Position numbers and translations under genes: made by a program | Notes under the pieces: model-generated | Seen by the model: the letters and a program-made list of their open reading frames with translations, nothing else | Database searches by the model: none | Told to the model about the DNA's origin: nothing | From: Cepaea nemoralis | Taxonomy: Eukaryota > Mollusca > Gastropoda > Stylommatophora > Helicidae | Reading direction: 5' to 3' | Assembly: GCA_014155875.1 (NCBI GenBank) | Contig: JACEFZ010005129.1 | Coordinates: 291,334-355,333 of the forward strand | Length of the DNA stretch: 64,000 bases | Shown here: one piece after another, positions 23,008 to 34,800 of the stretch | How the letters are laid out: the number at the start of each line of letters is the position of its first letter | Numbering within the stretch: position 1 is the stretch's first letter

Positions 23008-24353
23008 TATTTGCCCCTCTTTAGCCTGTAACCCTTTTCTCTGAATACAGCGTCATGCAGACAGTGCTGCTCATCTGCACTTATTTTTAAGTATGCACGA
23101 GCTCTCCAGATCTTGATCCTGTGTTCCATTGTCAGGAAGTCAAGGAGGTATCTCATTGCTACACAGCTGGTGTCTCTCGTGCAGCCCAAAATGATGCGCA
23201 TGGCTTCGTTTTGTACCTTTTCAAGTCTTCCAATCTGTGTAGGGCTGACAGTGAGGATGGCCAGGGCATACTCGATGCGTGAAAGCACAAGTCCTTGGAA
23301 CAGAAGTAATAGCAGTCTTTGCTCGATATTGGCAGTCGCCATGACTCTCATTGCTGCCAAACCTTTTCGAGCCTTCGTTATGACATAATCGACATGATCT
23401 CTGAAGGACAGGCTACGATCAAGCCTCACGCCAAGATATGTCATTGACTGGGTTCTACTCAGAATGCTCCCATCCATTCTTACTGCCCGCAGGTCTGTTT
23501 TCACAATATGGTTGTTTAGTGAGAACCATGTAACCGTTGCCTTTGCAGGGTTGACAAGGGCATCGGCATCAGCACACCATGAGGAAATTCGATCTAGTTC
23601 GCCCTGCATATAGTTGGCAACCGCCTGTCTATCTCGACCCTGTCGATACACGAGGATGTCGTCAACGAATGATAGAGTCCTACCCCTCCCATCCAACTGT
23701 TGTTCAGTGATCGGCACCGTATACACGTTGAATAGTACAGGTGACAGTGGTGAACCCTGCGGCAATCCTGGACATATCGTTATCAGCTCAGAAGACCAAC
23801 TCCCGCATCTTAGCACCACCTTCCTTTGGAGTAGAACTGCAGCTATCCATCGTACAAGGTGAGGGTGCACTTTCAGTCTGAGGAGGGTTTGCATCAAGTG
23901 CTCGAAAGATACTCTGTTATATGCGTCCTCTAAGTCTATGGCGGCCGCACATGTCTCTTCTCTGGCCTGAAATCCTTCGTAAACATCTTGAGCAAAGACC
24001 GCCGCATTCAGCCATGACTCTTTGTTGCGTCTGTATCCTCCAAGTGTGGGCGGGATGCAGCCGAGCTGTTCCAAGTCCCAAGCAAGTCTGTGTGCTACAA
24101 TTTTCTCCAGTAGCTTGCCAACAGTATTCTGCATCGTAATGATTCTGTAGCCGCTTATCTTGGAGTGGTCTTTGTTCGGTTTTGGCAGCGGCAGCAAGTA
24201 GCTGTGTAGCCATTCTTCTTTGACCTGACCCCTCTGGATACTGGTGTTGAATTCTCTGGCCAGTTCTTCCATGTCATCATCTGATATCACCATTAGGTCA
24301 CCATATCGGATGCCGTCTGGGCCTGGGGCGGTGTTAGGTGATTTCTTGAGCAA
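23008..24353 (-). pseudogene. LINE-A reverse transcriptase domain
   Basis: The 448-codon frame covers the RT fingers (LKKSPNTAPGPDGIRYGD), PLPKPNKDHSKISGYRIITM, the palm (AAIDLEDAYNRV; PGLPQGSPLSPVLFN) and the thumb (ARKGLAAMRV). The catalytic motif at 23656-23676 reads SFVDDILV, where the related copy at 30591 has YADD. The two Asp are kept, but Tyr-Ala is replaced by Phe-Val. It overlaps the endonuclease frame by 20 bp in another frame, so one indel separates them. Confidence 0.9.
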
Positions 24354-25686
24354 CTGTGATTGTCAATTCTTCGTCTGTCCCGACCCCCTCGCACAACTGA
24401 GAGAGTGTTGTTGTGGTCCTCTGTCTGGCGGGCTTGTCTTTCTGGTCAGTCTGTTCTATGTAGCGTGCAAGAAGGGCCTTACCTTTATCCGCATCCGACT
24501 TTTTCCATGCGAGGTCTGTGCCTTGAAAGTCTGGAATACCCCTACGTTGTGCAGCACCGTTCATGCTCTTGTGGAGGCGCCAGAATGTCGTAAGAGATTG
24601 CTCGGAGCACACCTTCCTGCAGAACTCGTCCCATTTGTCGGCCTTGGCCTGTTTGGCGCAGGATTTGAATAAAGTCGTCGTCCTAACGACCTCAGTCTTC
24701 AGGTTCGCCAACTCAACCTGTGGCATGTTAGCCTTTCTGGCCTTTTGCCAGTCTTTGACAGCCTGCCTCTTTCCCAGCCACACCTTCTCGACCTCTCCAT
24801 TCCACCATGGTGGCTGCAGCCATCTTTCTTGTCTCCTACGGGAGGAAGTTAGTTTCCTTCTTCTGATCTTGCTTATGGCGTCTTGACCAGTGGTGTCGTA
24901 CGGGAAGGCATTGGTCTTGTTTCTTTGACTCATGGCCCCGTCTTTCTTGATCAGGATGACACAAGGGTAGTGGTCACTATCGTGGTATCCCAGTGTGCCC
25001 CACCGGCACCTTGGTGCGATGGTGAGCGACACCAGAGCCAAGTCAATGATGCTGTCAGAGTCGCCTGGTCGAGTGGCCATTCTAGTGACCTTCCCATCAT
25101 TCAGACAGATTAGGGCAGCAGATGCCAGGGCGTCCTCCAAATCTTCTCCCTGTCTATTGGTGATGCAATTCCCCCATTGACTGCCTCTGGCATTGAAGTC
25201 CCCGCAGTAGATGATATGCCTTTCATCCATATCGAACAAACTCTGCCATTGTCGCACGTCGACCTTCCCATTTCGCGCATAGACGTTAACGATTACAAGC
25301 TGCACTGGTGTCATTATTCTTAATGCCTGCACTTGCAGGGCATCGCTGTTCCAGGCGGACATATCGATCTCAGACACTAGTATGTTGTCGTGGACCAGAA
25401 TGGCCTGTCCGAGGTGCCGCCTGTTAAGGAAACCCTGAAATCCCGCAACATTGGCTGTTCCGTCGGTGAGCTGTGTTTCTTGCAAGACTACAATATCGTT
25501 TCCGTAGAGTAGTTTTTCAAGAATGGGTCGGCGTTGACTAAATGATGCACAGTTCCAGTACAGTACTCGAACATTTCCGATACCCAATCTGTCACATTTT
25601 AAGCGCCTTCTGCGCGCGCCCGCCCTCTTACCACGTTGTGTCCTAGCTGGTCGTCCGGCCGTCATGTTAGGCTTAACTATCACCAC
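24334..25686 (-). pseudogene. LINE-A endonuclease domain
   Basis: The 450-codon frame starts near the element's 5' end. It holds the APE-like endonuclease motifs: LYWNCASFSQRRPILEK, VLQETQL (catalytic Glu), IYCGDFNARGSQWGN (Asp/Asn) and GYHDSDHYPC (catalytic Asp-His). A long basic linker to RT follows. The frame is uninterrupted until it meets the RT frame. The first in-frame ATG is at 25686; one at 25665 (MTAGRPARTQ) is also possible. Confidence 0.9.
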
Positions 25687-25701
25687 CGGGCGCCGATGAT
25701 A

Positions 25702-26214
25702 GGCAATAAATTAAGTGGGGTTACGATTTGATCGAAGCCTCGCTTATACTGAGCACATACACCAGGTGATAACAAATGCCGAACAGGGTTTGGCTTCGAT
25801 GCTGGTTGCGGCGGTGGCAAACTGTGAGCAGCGCCATCTATGTCTTCTTTACGAGGGTCTGGTTCTTTCTGTGTTGGAATATGCGATGGCAATCTTGACT
25901 CTCAATCATAAGCAGATGGAAAGGATGGACAGGATACAGTGCGACACTATGCGTATTATTCTTGGATGTGCAAGAGATATAGCATACCGGAAAATGCTCT
26001 ACTTTCTTGATTTTCCAACCATGGGGACAGAAGAGAAATGTGCTGAGCACGTGCCTATTTTAGAGTCAACGCAAGCACACAACATCCACTGCATAGCGAC
26101 ATTAAGAAGGTAAAGGTCAGCAAGTTAAAAAGAAGAAAGTTGTGGGTGGGTCAAGCCGTAGACATTCTTCAACAGGTGTGTTTACTTGAGGACGATGTGT
26201 CGACGCTGTGAACA
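25702..26214 (+). pseudogene. LINE-A relative, fragment right of nested insertion
   Basis: The frame LGLRFDRSLAYTEHIHQVIT continues the fragment that ends at 22133. It runs through SVLEYAMAILTLNHKQMERM and a decayed C-terminal arm to about 26210. Similarity to 30830-31300 is high at DNA level. Confidence 0.85.
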
Positions 26215-28759
26215 TTCTCAACATTTAGACATGTGTTATTATATGATGTGGATAGTAGGAAGTGTGACAAACAATAATCGTCACAGTCGTCGTTACCACG
26301 AACATTTTGAACTGTTGCTTCGGGCGGATAATTACTTAGAACACCAATTTAAAGTAGAAGGATTTTAATGTATGGATGTTTCTATTATGATTCTTCTTAA
26401 TATAGACGCATTGGATTTGGTCGCGGTATGGTGACTATTTTGATAGACAAGGATCAGAAATAGCAACCAATAGGCCTTCAGAATTCCGAAAGACTAATCA
26501 CAATCGAAGAAGAGGCTGGAATGGCTCGAACAAGGATGTATGATTTGGAACAGTCCCAAGAATAACCAAGTCTTCAGACAGTGTTCAGGCACCGATAGGT
26601 AAAGCGAACAACCGTACTAGTATTCTAGACAGTAGGCTTAAGGAATATGGCGATGAGTGCCTGCAAAAATAAAAGAGCCCCCTTTAACTGATCCGTTCTA
26701 ACAACCCGGAGAAAGAGTACAAATATAAAGTTACAACTTGCATTCCTTCTCTCTCTCAGTATCATAATATTAAATTAGAGTATAACAGCAACAGATTAAG
26801 TATGCTTCTAGTATCACATATAACTATTAATTTATTGAATACTGTGTGGCATGTAAAAGTCTGTCGCGCTAGTGTGTAGGCAATCAAATCCCAGACTAAG
26901 TTGGTAGGCTAAAGGTGTCAGCCGAGGTGGTCGGTCACTTAGCTCAAGACTTGGGTCCGGCTTGTCAACTCAGGTGAAGTTCAAGTTCAGGTTGCGGATT
27001 TACTCTCCGGCAATAGACATGGTGCTCACGACTGGTAAGTATGCGATGTTGCAGACTGCTGGATCACGATACCACTAATGAAGGTGCATAACTTCTGGAA
27101 GTTAATCAGTGAGAACAGAACCGGTGAATGCTTGACCTACACTTAGGATATACTCAGTGCACATCTCGTTCTCAGTCTGCCCTCAGAAGGGCAGAATGTT
27201 AGACGGGCCTGCGTGCCCAATTCTTAACCCTTTGAAAATAAAGTTTGTTCGTTCGTCCGTTCGTTCGTTCTAATATTCAGACACGACTAGCATCACAAGA
27301 CTCTACCTGTCACAAACGCATCTCTGACGATATGACAACACATTGACAATTGGCTAAAGTGTACATCCACTATCTTCCTTAGCCACATCTCATCCATCTA
27401 ATCTGAGTCAGACGATCATGTATTCCATTCTACCGACACTGACACATCAATGTATATTGCTAAGTCTGATCAGTCTACAACATTCTTATTATGATGCATT
27501 CACATACATTATAAATCACTCCAATTACATTTAACACTATGAAGTGTACACAATGAGTATGAATCCCACAGATTTCATTTAACTACGAAGCACGAACATC
27601 GATTATAAATCACACAGATATGTACTCGACAACGTATCACCATAGATTATGAATCACAGATTACATTCACGTGACGAAGTATGAACATAGATTATGAATC
27701 ACACAGATTCTATCTCAGAACATGAAGCAGTATTGTAAATTATAATTCTGATTCACTCCCGACTCACACACAAATTAAATTCTACAGGAGTTTGAAGTAT
27801 TAACATAGATGTAGAGGGTAGGCAGTGAAGGACTGCGTTGAAGCAAGGATACTGGTGTGAATGGAAGGCCTGTCCCACGCTGTCATGAGGTTACCTCTGA
27901 CACGCGTGGTCTCTAGTAGACAATGTGAAAGAATTATTTCACAATTAATTAATCAGTATTTCCTATCACCATTTATTATTCCAAATTACCCATCTCTAGA
28001 ATTATATTATTCACTGGGGATATATTATTATAATATATATTATATTAGTCCCTAGTTAAATATCAAGCTTCATTGTCTGACCATTCTTCGATAGTCAAGT
28101 GCCCGCCGGTTAGATTTCGCCAGTTTGTGTGTCGTCGTTCCCTTCATTATTCATTCCTCTATTTTGGTCTTAGTATAAGCTGCGTCTCCATTATTTATAT
28201 ATTTATTCCGCCTGTAGTTTACGATACCTGTTCTCTAACATTAGTTATCGCTTAGTTCACCCTGAATTTACACAACAAATACAGGTAAATATATACATGT
28301 AAATTCGTACTAATTAATTAAAGCAACGTACCTTCCAAATTGTAGTGATTAAACCTCTCCACGGGAGAGCAGTGCCACTAGCAGTATACATAATAATTTT
28401 GGGTTTCAGTTGGGTTCTCAATTTGTTTTCCCAAATATAGGCTAACTAGAGCCTGGATTCTTTTGTTGCAAGGTGTCTTTTTAAAGCTAGTATCGGCTCC
28501 TGTATCCTCCCCGCTTCTGGTCCATCATCAAAACTGACGATCTGCCTGCTGACGACAGCTGGCCAGGCAGATTCTCGTGTTGCCACCAAGGTCGCAGGCC
28601 AAACCTGAATATGTTATTCAGCCAAACATGCGCTGGGGCCATATACACAAACAACAACTGTTTCTATACTATAATGTATAATATATAGTTTAAAACCCTT
28701 AAAAACCATAGAATATTCACTAGGTTTATAGGAGATAACTTTTCGCCAAGTATACACGC

Positions 28760-28762
<3 letters not shown>
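26215..28762. other. Unassigned 2.5 kb stretch with a possible retroposon tail
   Basis: No coding similarity is recognised. At 27179-27196 a perfect CTGCCC...GGGCAG hairpin precedes AATAAA (27236) and a (GTTC)n run at 27246-27275, which looks like the 3' end of an unidentified plus-strand retroposon. An irregular tandem repeat around gattatgaatcacacagatt with about 46-bp spacing is at 27600-27720. ORFs are short. Confidence 0.45.

Positions 28763-28853
<91 letters not shown>
28763..28853. repeat. (TA)n microsatellite, left of LINE-A
   Basis: About 45 TA units end exactly where LINE-A sequence starts (tggcgtcagagctagac). Confidence 0.99.
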
Positions 28854-28856
<3 letters not shown>

Positions 28857-31451
28857 GCGTCAGAGCTAGACATGTCCAGTTGGGACAGTGACGATATACA
28901 AATACAGGTGGTGAGAGTTCATTCCAGTATACCATTCGTGTTGGTTAATGTTTATGCCCGCAGTGCGAGTGTGGACGCCCAGAAGTGGCAGTGCTTAGGT
29001 GGCATATTATGCCACGAGAGAAATGTTATTTTCTGTGGTGACTTCAACGCTAAAGGCAGATCATGGGGAAACATTTCCTCCAATACACAGGGGGAGGAGC
29101 TCGAGACTGCACTGGAAACCATCGACCTGGTTTGTATCAACAGTGGCTGTGTCACCAGGACAGCAAGCTGTCCAGGCGATGAGGAAAGTGCTATTGATCT
29201 GGCGCTAGTTTCACCTTCACTCACTACAGTGTGTAGATGGGGTGTCCTAGGACACCACGGCAGCGACCACCACCCTTGCAGCATATTGGTGGAGAAAGGC
29301 AGAACCAGACAGCACAAGCTAAAGGTAAAGACTTTCCAGTATGACAGTACAGGGCAAGATGTGGTGAGTAAAATAAGACATGGCAAGCGCAGAAAGTTTC
29401 AGGGCAGGAAAAAAAGCTGGGAGCAGCCACCGTGGTGGAGTTTCGAGGTGGAGAAGGCTTGGGTGGATAAGCGTAGTGCTGTAAGGAGATGGCAAAATGC
29501 CAAGAAGAACAGAGCTGGTCATCCTAGTCCCTGCTTGCACTTAGAAAGAGAGATGCACACAAAAGTAAGCTATTTAAAAAAACTGGTCAAGGTGGTTAAA
29601 AGCGAAAAATGGGCAGAGGTGTGTCAAAGAGTAAGCACAGACAAGTCACTGAAATCGTTCTGGCGACTACATAAAAGCATGAGTGGTGTAGTCAAGAATA
29701 AGAGCATTTCTGACTTCCAAGGTGCTGACCTCATCTGGCAGAGGACTGACGAGAACAAGGGCAAAGCCCTCTTTGAACGCTATCTTGAGCAGAGCAACCA
29801 GACAGACATGGGAGGCCGAAATCTGGCCAAGGAGGTCACCTCAGACAGATGCAAGGCCCAGAACACTTCGGATGAAGACACAGTGACAGTGAAAGAAATC
29901 AAGGCTGTACTTCGACGATCAAAAAACAGTGCTCCAGGTCCTGATGACATAAGATACAACGACATTAATAGGTGTACCGACAATGAGCTAGAGAAACTAG
30001 CAGACATGTACAACAACAGTATAGAGAGTGCTAGCATCAAGGAGGAGTGGTTACACATCTATCTGATTCCCTTGCCGAAGCCTGACAAAGACCACAAAAA
30101 CATTCAGGGATATCGAATTATAACCATGCAGAATACAATAGGAAAGCTGCTGGAGAAGGTAATTGCCAGGAAAATATCAAGCCAGCTAGAGAGACAAGGT
30201 GTTTTCCCACCTACCCTGGGTGGGTACCGTCCAAAAAGAGAAACCTGGACCAATGCAGCAGTCTTTGCCCATGATGTCTATGAAGGTTTCCACTCAGGCA
30301 TTGAAACCTTTGCTGCAGCGATTGATCTTGAGGACGCATACAACAGAGTACCATTGGAACTTTTAAAGTTTCAGTTTCTTGAACTAAACGTAAGTCCATT
30401 CCTCCTTAGTTGGATCGCTGCAACCCTCTTCCAACGGAAAGTAGTTTTTAGATGTGGCAGTTGGACTTCGGAACCAACAACAATATATCCTGGCCTACCA
30501 CAGGGATCACCATTATCTGCGGTACTGTTCAACGCCTACACAGTGAGAATCACCAGTGAGCAGATCACTGGACCTGGCAGGACATTGTCATATGCCGATG
30601 ATATTTTAGTGTATCGTCAGGGTAAGGATAGAGAGGAGGTTGCTGTGGAACTACAAACCGAACTCAATCGCATAAGTACATGGTGTGATGAAGCTGGGGC
30701 AATGGTCAACCCAACAAAGGCAACAGTGACTTGGTTCTCGTTGAATAATCATATTGTCAACACTCCAACACCAACTGTAATGCTGTGTTCAGAGGCGGTG
30801 GAAAGAACGCAGGCACAGAATTACCTGGGGATACTGTTTGATCGAAGCCTTGCTTATAATGTGCACATAGACCAGGTGATAACAAAAGCCAAGCGGGGTT
30901 TGTCTGCGATGCGGGTGATGGCGGCAGCAAACTGTGAGCAGCGCCATCTATGTCTTCTGTACGAGGGGCTGGTCATGTCTGTTTTGGAGTATGCAATGGC
31001 AATCCTGACTCTCAGCCATAAGCAGATAGAAAGGATGGAAAGGATACAGAATGAAGCTATGCGCATTATTCTTGGATGTACAAGAGATACAGCATGCAGG
31101 GCGATGCGCTACCTTCTTGATTTTCCAACCATTGAAGAGAGAATACAAGTTTGCAGGGCACGCGCCTACCTCAGAATTAACGCAAACACACAACATCCAC
31201 TGCATAGTGAAATTAGGAAGGTGAAGGGCAGCAGGTTAAAAAGAGGACGGTCGTGGATGGGTCAAGCCGAAGACATTCTTCAACAGGTGTGTTCACTTGA
31301 GGACTTAGAACCTGGCGAGGAGTGGGTGCAAGTACCAACAGACTTCTGCACATCCTTTTCAGTTTGCATCCAACTAGATAGAAAATGCAGACAAGAAAAT
31401 CCGGCTGCTGTGGAGGCTGAAGTACAAGCGTTGATTTTGAGAATTCGCTAG
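28854..31451 (+). CDS. LINE-A endonuclease-reverse transcriptase, long ORF
   Basis: An 865-codon open frame, the longest in the window. It starts within the endonuclease (DMSSWDSDDIQIQVVRV) and so lacks the N-terminal catalytic Glu block. It keeps IFCGDFNAKGRSWGN and HGSDHHPCS. The linker and all RT blocks follow: SAPGPDDIRYND, AAIDLEDAYNRV, PGLPQGSPLSAVLFN, YADDILVYRQG (30591-30602), the thumb, and the arm with CSLEDLEPGEEWVQV. The frame stops at 31451 just before RNase H. The ATG at 28854 arises at the microsatellite junction and is unlikely to be a real start. The copy is 5'-truncated but recently active by appearance. Confidence 0.85.
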
Positions 31452-32134
31452 ACGGTGACGCGGTCATCTACACAGATTGGGTCGGTCGTCCGACATAGTG
31501 AGAAGCTCATGGGCCTTTACAGCTCGGGCCGGAGGGAGAATTGTGAAGGAGGACTCTGGTGCTTTCACTGAAACCACAAGTAGCCTGACCATGGAAGTCA
31601 TGGCAGTAAGTAAAGCAATAACATGGCTCGAGACACAGACATTCACTAGGGCTTGTTTCCTTAGCGACTCAAGGAACATGATCAAGAGGATAGAGGAGGG
31701 GTCGATCCGAAGAGAATGGTTGCTGCCTCTGGAGCGGTCTCGGCTGGCAAAGATTAGTTTCATCTTCGTGCCAGGGCATGCGGGAGTACAAGGAAATGAG
31801 CGGGCTGACAAGCTCGCAGGTGAGGCTACTGTGGAAGGGCGGACGCGCCATGGACCAGGCTGACATTCTGAATGCTCTACGAGAAGTAAGACTTTTGCGA
31901 GAACCAAGTGATGACTGTGAATCTACAACAATGGCCAGACTGCGAGAGCAGCAAATTAAAAGAGGGGTGGCCAAACAAGAACACTACGCAGGAAGCCAAA
32001 GAAGATTGATAAACCAACACAGAACTGGCGTCGTTAGCCGCTACACGCTGCGGGATTTGCTGAGGAGGGGATCCGAGCACTTATGGACTGAATGGTTCGA
32101 TGTGCAATGAGGATGATCTGTCGACTAACTAACT

Positions 32135-32137
<3 letters not shown>
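31452..32137 (+). pseudogene. LINE-A RNase H and 3' tail, frame-broken
   Basis: A TDW piece of the first RNase H motif is at 31470. It is followed by frames at 31477-31863 (SLTMEVMAVSKAITWLE, FLSDSRNMIKRIE, FVPGHAGVQGNERADKLAG) and 31778-32110 (MDQADILNALREV, INQHRTGVVSRYTLRDLL, SEHLWT). Two frame changes separate these parts from each other and from RT. The 3' UTR ends in gactaactaactaac, the (CTAA)n tail of this family, running into the (TA)n tract. Confidence 0.85.

Positions 32138-32223
<86 letters not shown>
32138..32223. repeat. (TA)n microsatellite, right of LINE-A
   Basis: About 43 TA units directly after the LINE tail. With the tract at 28763 it brackets the element. Confidence 0.99.
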
Positions 32224-32226
<3 letters not shown>

Positions 32227-32635
32227 CTTCCTCTTGCAGGCTTCCCCTCCACTCTTCCCTCCAGCATCTAATTCAATGCCGAACACACAGTAGTTTTGGA
32301 CCAATCATGGCACACAATCGTATGACCAAGTATAATAATGTCAATCTCCATTCAGTGAGCATTGACATGGCGTGTCAGATATCAAGACACTACCCAAACA
32401 ACACCATGATCCTAGTGCGGCGTTCTACCGTTCTTCTGTCCCAACGGTCAGTTACAAGTGGCAATATTTTTTTTTGGTCTCTTCATCGCTCTGACCTCGA
32501 GCGTAGTATATACACACTTCTTCTAGTAACACTGGACTGAATTGTGTGTATGTGTGGATTAGCTTTCCCTTTTACCAGTGTCCCTCGCCATCAGGCAAAC
32601 CCACGCCGTCTTCTGAGGTATTTGTAGAGCGAGCG
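32224..32635. other. Unassigned stretch with repeat X
   Basis: Positions 32525-32615 match, in inverted orientation, 48110-48205 (shared core tttaccRgtgtccctcgccatca). The family is not known. Otherwise nothing is seen. Confidence 0.5.
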
Positions 32636-32663
32636 AAAGAGAGAGAGAGAGAGAGAAAGAGAA

Positions 32664-32711
<48 letters not shown>

Positions 32712-32714
32712 AAG

Positions 32715-32798
<84 letters not shown>
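32636..32798. repeat. (GA)n then (TA)n microsatellites
   Basis: GA repeats at 32636-32709 run into TA repeats at 32721-32798. Confidence 0.98.
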
Positions 32799-32801
<3 letters not shown>

Positions 32802-33570
32802 AGAGTCAGGTCTTAGTCAGGTCTTAGTCAGATATGACTGAGCTACCGTATGACAGTAGACGGTACTAATTGCTTTCTGTCAGCGCCGAATGTTGGGCGG
32901 CGCTTACCAAACCCGAACCACCACATTGTGCCAACGGCTTCGGGCGGAAGAGCGCAATTGGGAGGGTACAAGCCTTACCCTGGTGCAAGGAAATGCAACC
33001 CAAAGACAAAATAGTCATGGCAGGGCAGACCAGGCCCTAAGCCTTGGGTGGCAGCTGGTCTCGGATCGAAGCTCCGACAGGCGGACAGTCTGAGCACTGC
33101 TTTGCTGATCCGGCAGCTTCTGCAGCTTGTCTTGTTCCAGATGTATAGGTGTCAACTTTCCTCTGCAGTGACCTAGGCAGGCCGAGAGAGGGATCATGCT
33201 GCATGGGCAACACATTGTTTCTTTATTTTAGCCCAGGCGTTGTGCTATGGAGAGGCAATAACTCCATCCATGGTCTTAACCGGTTTCGGAATCAAAGCGA
33301 GAGGCAGCTGTTACGGGTTATAAGTCCTTGTCAGTTGGCGTATACATGGGGCTCCATGCGTTGCCTCTGACGGTGGGAGACACCTACAGGTGTCACTGAT
33401 CAGCTACCGCCCGCCTCAAGCTGGGCAGCCCCCGGCCAGTTGGGTGCTGATCCGCCACAGCCTGCCTGCTTCAATGGGTGCTTGGGGCTAAGACGAAATC
33501 TGAATCGCAGGCTGTAAAACAAATGCACCAGGTACTAATAAAAAGAATAATAGAAACCTAAAGCTACGGC
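32799..33570 (+). mobile_element. Probable LINE-C 5' UTR
   Basis: A GC-richer stretch runs without ORF to the LINE-C start. Its last 100 bases (ttcaatgggtgcttggggctaagacg onward) are shared with the minus-strand LINE-C at 61172-61060. How far left the element reaches is not certain, because the other copies are truncated. Confidence 0.55.
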
Positions 33571-34800
33571 TTGCAACCTGGAACGTAAGAACCATGTGTC
33601 CAGGATTTTCCACTCACTTGACAAATATTGACGATGTGAGAAAAACGGCTGTGATTGATGCTGAACTCAATCGTCTTAACATTGATATTGCTGGCCTGCA
33701 GGAGACTCGTCTCGCTGAGGAAGGGTCACTCAGGGAAAACAATATACATTTTTTTTTTGGAAGGGTAGAGGACAGGCAGAAAAAAGGCAACATGGTGTGG
33801 GCTTTGCAGTGAAGAATTCGCTACTGGGAATGATTGAAATCCCAGCTGGAGGTAATGAAAGATTATTACCCCTGGGCTTGGCAACCTCTTGTGGATTTGC
33901 CACCATTATCACTGCATATGCACCGACACTCGCTTCCTCTGATGATGTGAAGGATACATTCTATGAGCAGCTAGACTCTGTGATCAAAGCAGATCCAAAA
34001 TCCGAGTAAATTTTTATGCTCGGTGATTTCAATGCTCGTGTGGGCAAGGACTCGAGCTCATGGCCAGTGTACCTTGGAAAATACAACATTGGTTGCATGA
34101 ATGATAATGGGCAAAGGCGGCTGGAGCATTGCACTAGAAATGACCTATGTATTACAAACTCCTTTTTTAAAACAAAAGAGCTGCACAAGGTCACATGGAA
34201 ACATCCAAGATCCGGCCATTGGCACCAGCTGGACTTCATCATCACACGGAGACAAAATCTGAACCATACATCATTAACTCGAAGTTACCACAGTGCTGAC
34301 TATGATACTGATCAATCTCTGGTTGTTGCAAGAGTTAGACTGAGACCAAAGAGAATCTACACAGCGAAACACAAATCTAGCCCCATGATTAACATTATTA
34401 ACACTCACGATCCTGGAAAGTGCTTTGAATTTCAACAGCAACTTTAAGACGCTTTCAATGATACATCAGAAAATTATATAGTAAATGATCAATGGAGTAA
34501 ACTTAAGGAAACTATTTATAAAACAGCGGTAAGGGTTTACGGTACTGTGGATCATAAGAGGCAGGACTGGTTTGCTGCAAACAGCCAGATATTGCAGCCC
34601 TGTATTGATAAAAAGAAGATAGCTCTCTTAAGAAACAAGGAAAGACCTACGCGTAACAATCTGAGTGAGCTGAAGCAAGCGAGGAAGGATTACAAAAGGC
34701 TTCCAGGCAGTGTGCGAATGACTATTGGATCAAGTTATGTGAGTCCATTCAAATCGCAAGTTATAAAGGAAACATCAGAAGCATGTATGAAGGGATAAAG
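33571..34800 (+). pseudogene. LINE-C endonuclease region
   Basis: The frames read LATWNVRTMCPGFSTHLTNI (33570 on), then after a frame change VGFAVKNSLLG, ATIITAYAPTL and FMLGDFNARVGKDSSSW (34014-34065). HWHQLDFIITRRQNLNHTSL and SADYDTDQSLVVARVRLRP follow. This is a complete APE-type endonuclease with the GDFNA and D-H-type end motifs, plus a linker (KTAVRVYGTVDHKRQDWFA). Stops at 33810, 34006, 34445 and 34796 break it. Non-LTR elements of this sort are close to the RTE/BovB endonuclease that gave rise to CFDP2-like host proteins. Confidence 0.85.

Larger units (their letters stand above)
22134..25701 (-). mobile_element. LINE-A non-LTR retrotransposon (3.57 kb, 5'-truncated, nested)
   Basis: This is a minus-strand LINE with endonuclease, reverse transcriptase and RNase H. 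Near-identical 13-bp repeats flank it (aggcaatacatta at 22121-22133, aggcaataaatta at 25701-25713), taken as the target duplication with one mismatch. The 3' end on the minus strand is (TAAC)n-like. The 5' end stops about 15 bp before the first ATG of ORF2, so ORF1 is missing. It splits a plus-strand LINE fragment of a related family. Confidence 0.85.

Noticed and set aside
27500..27720. CRISPR-like regular repeat around gattatgaatcacacagatt
   Set aside because: Only three diverged units in an animal genome with no cas-like genes; ordinary irregular tandem repeat.
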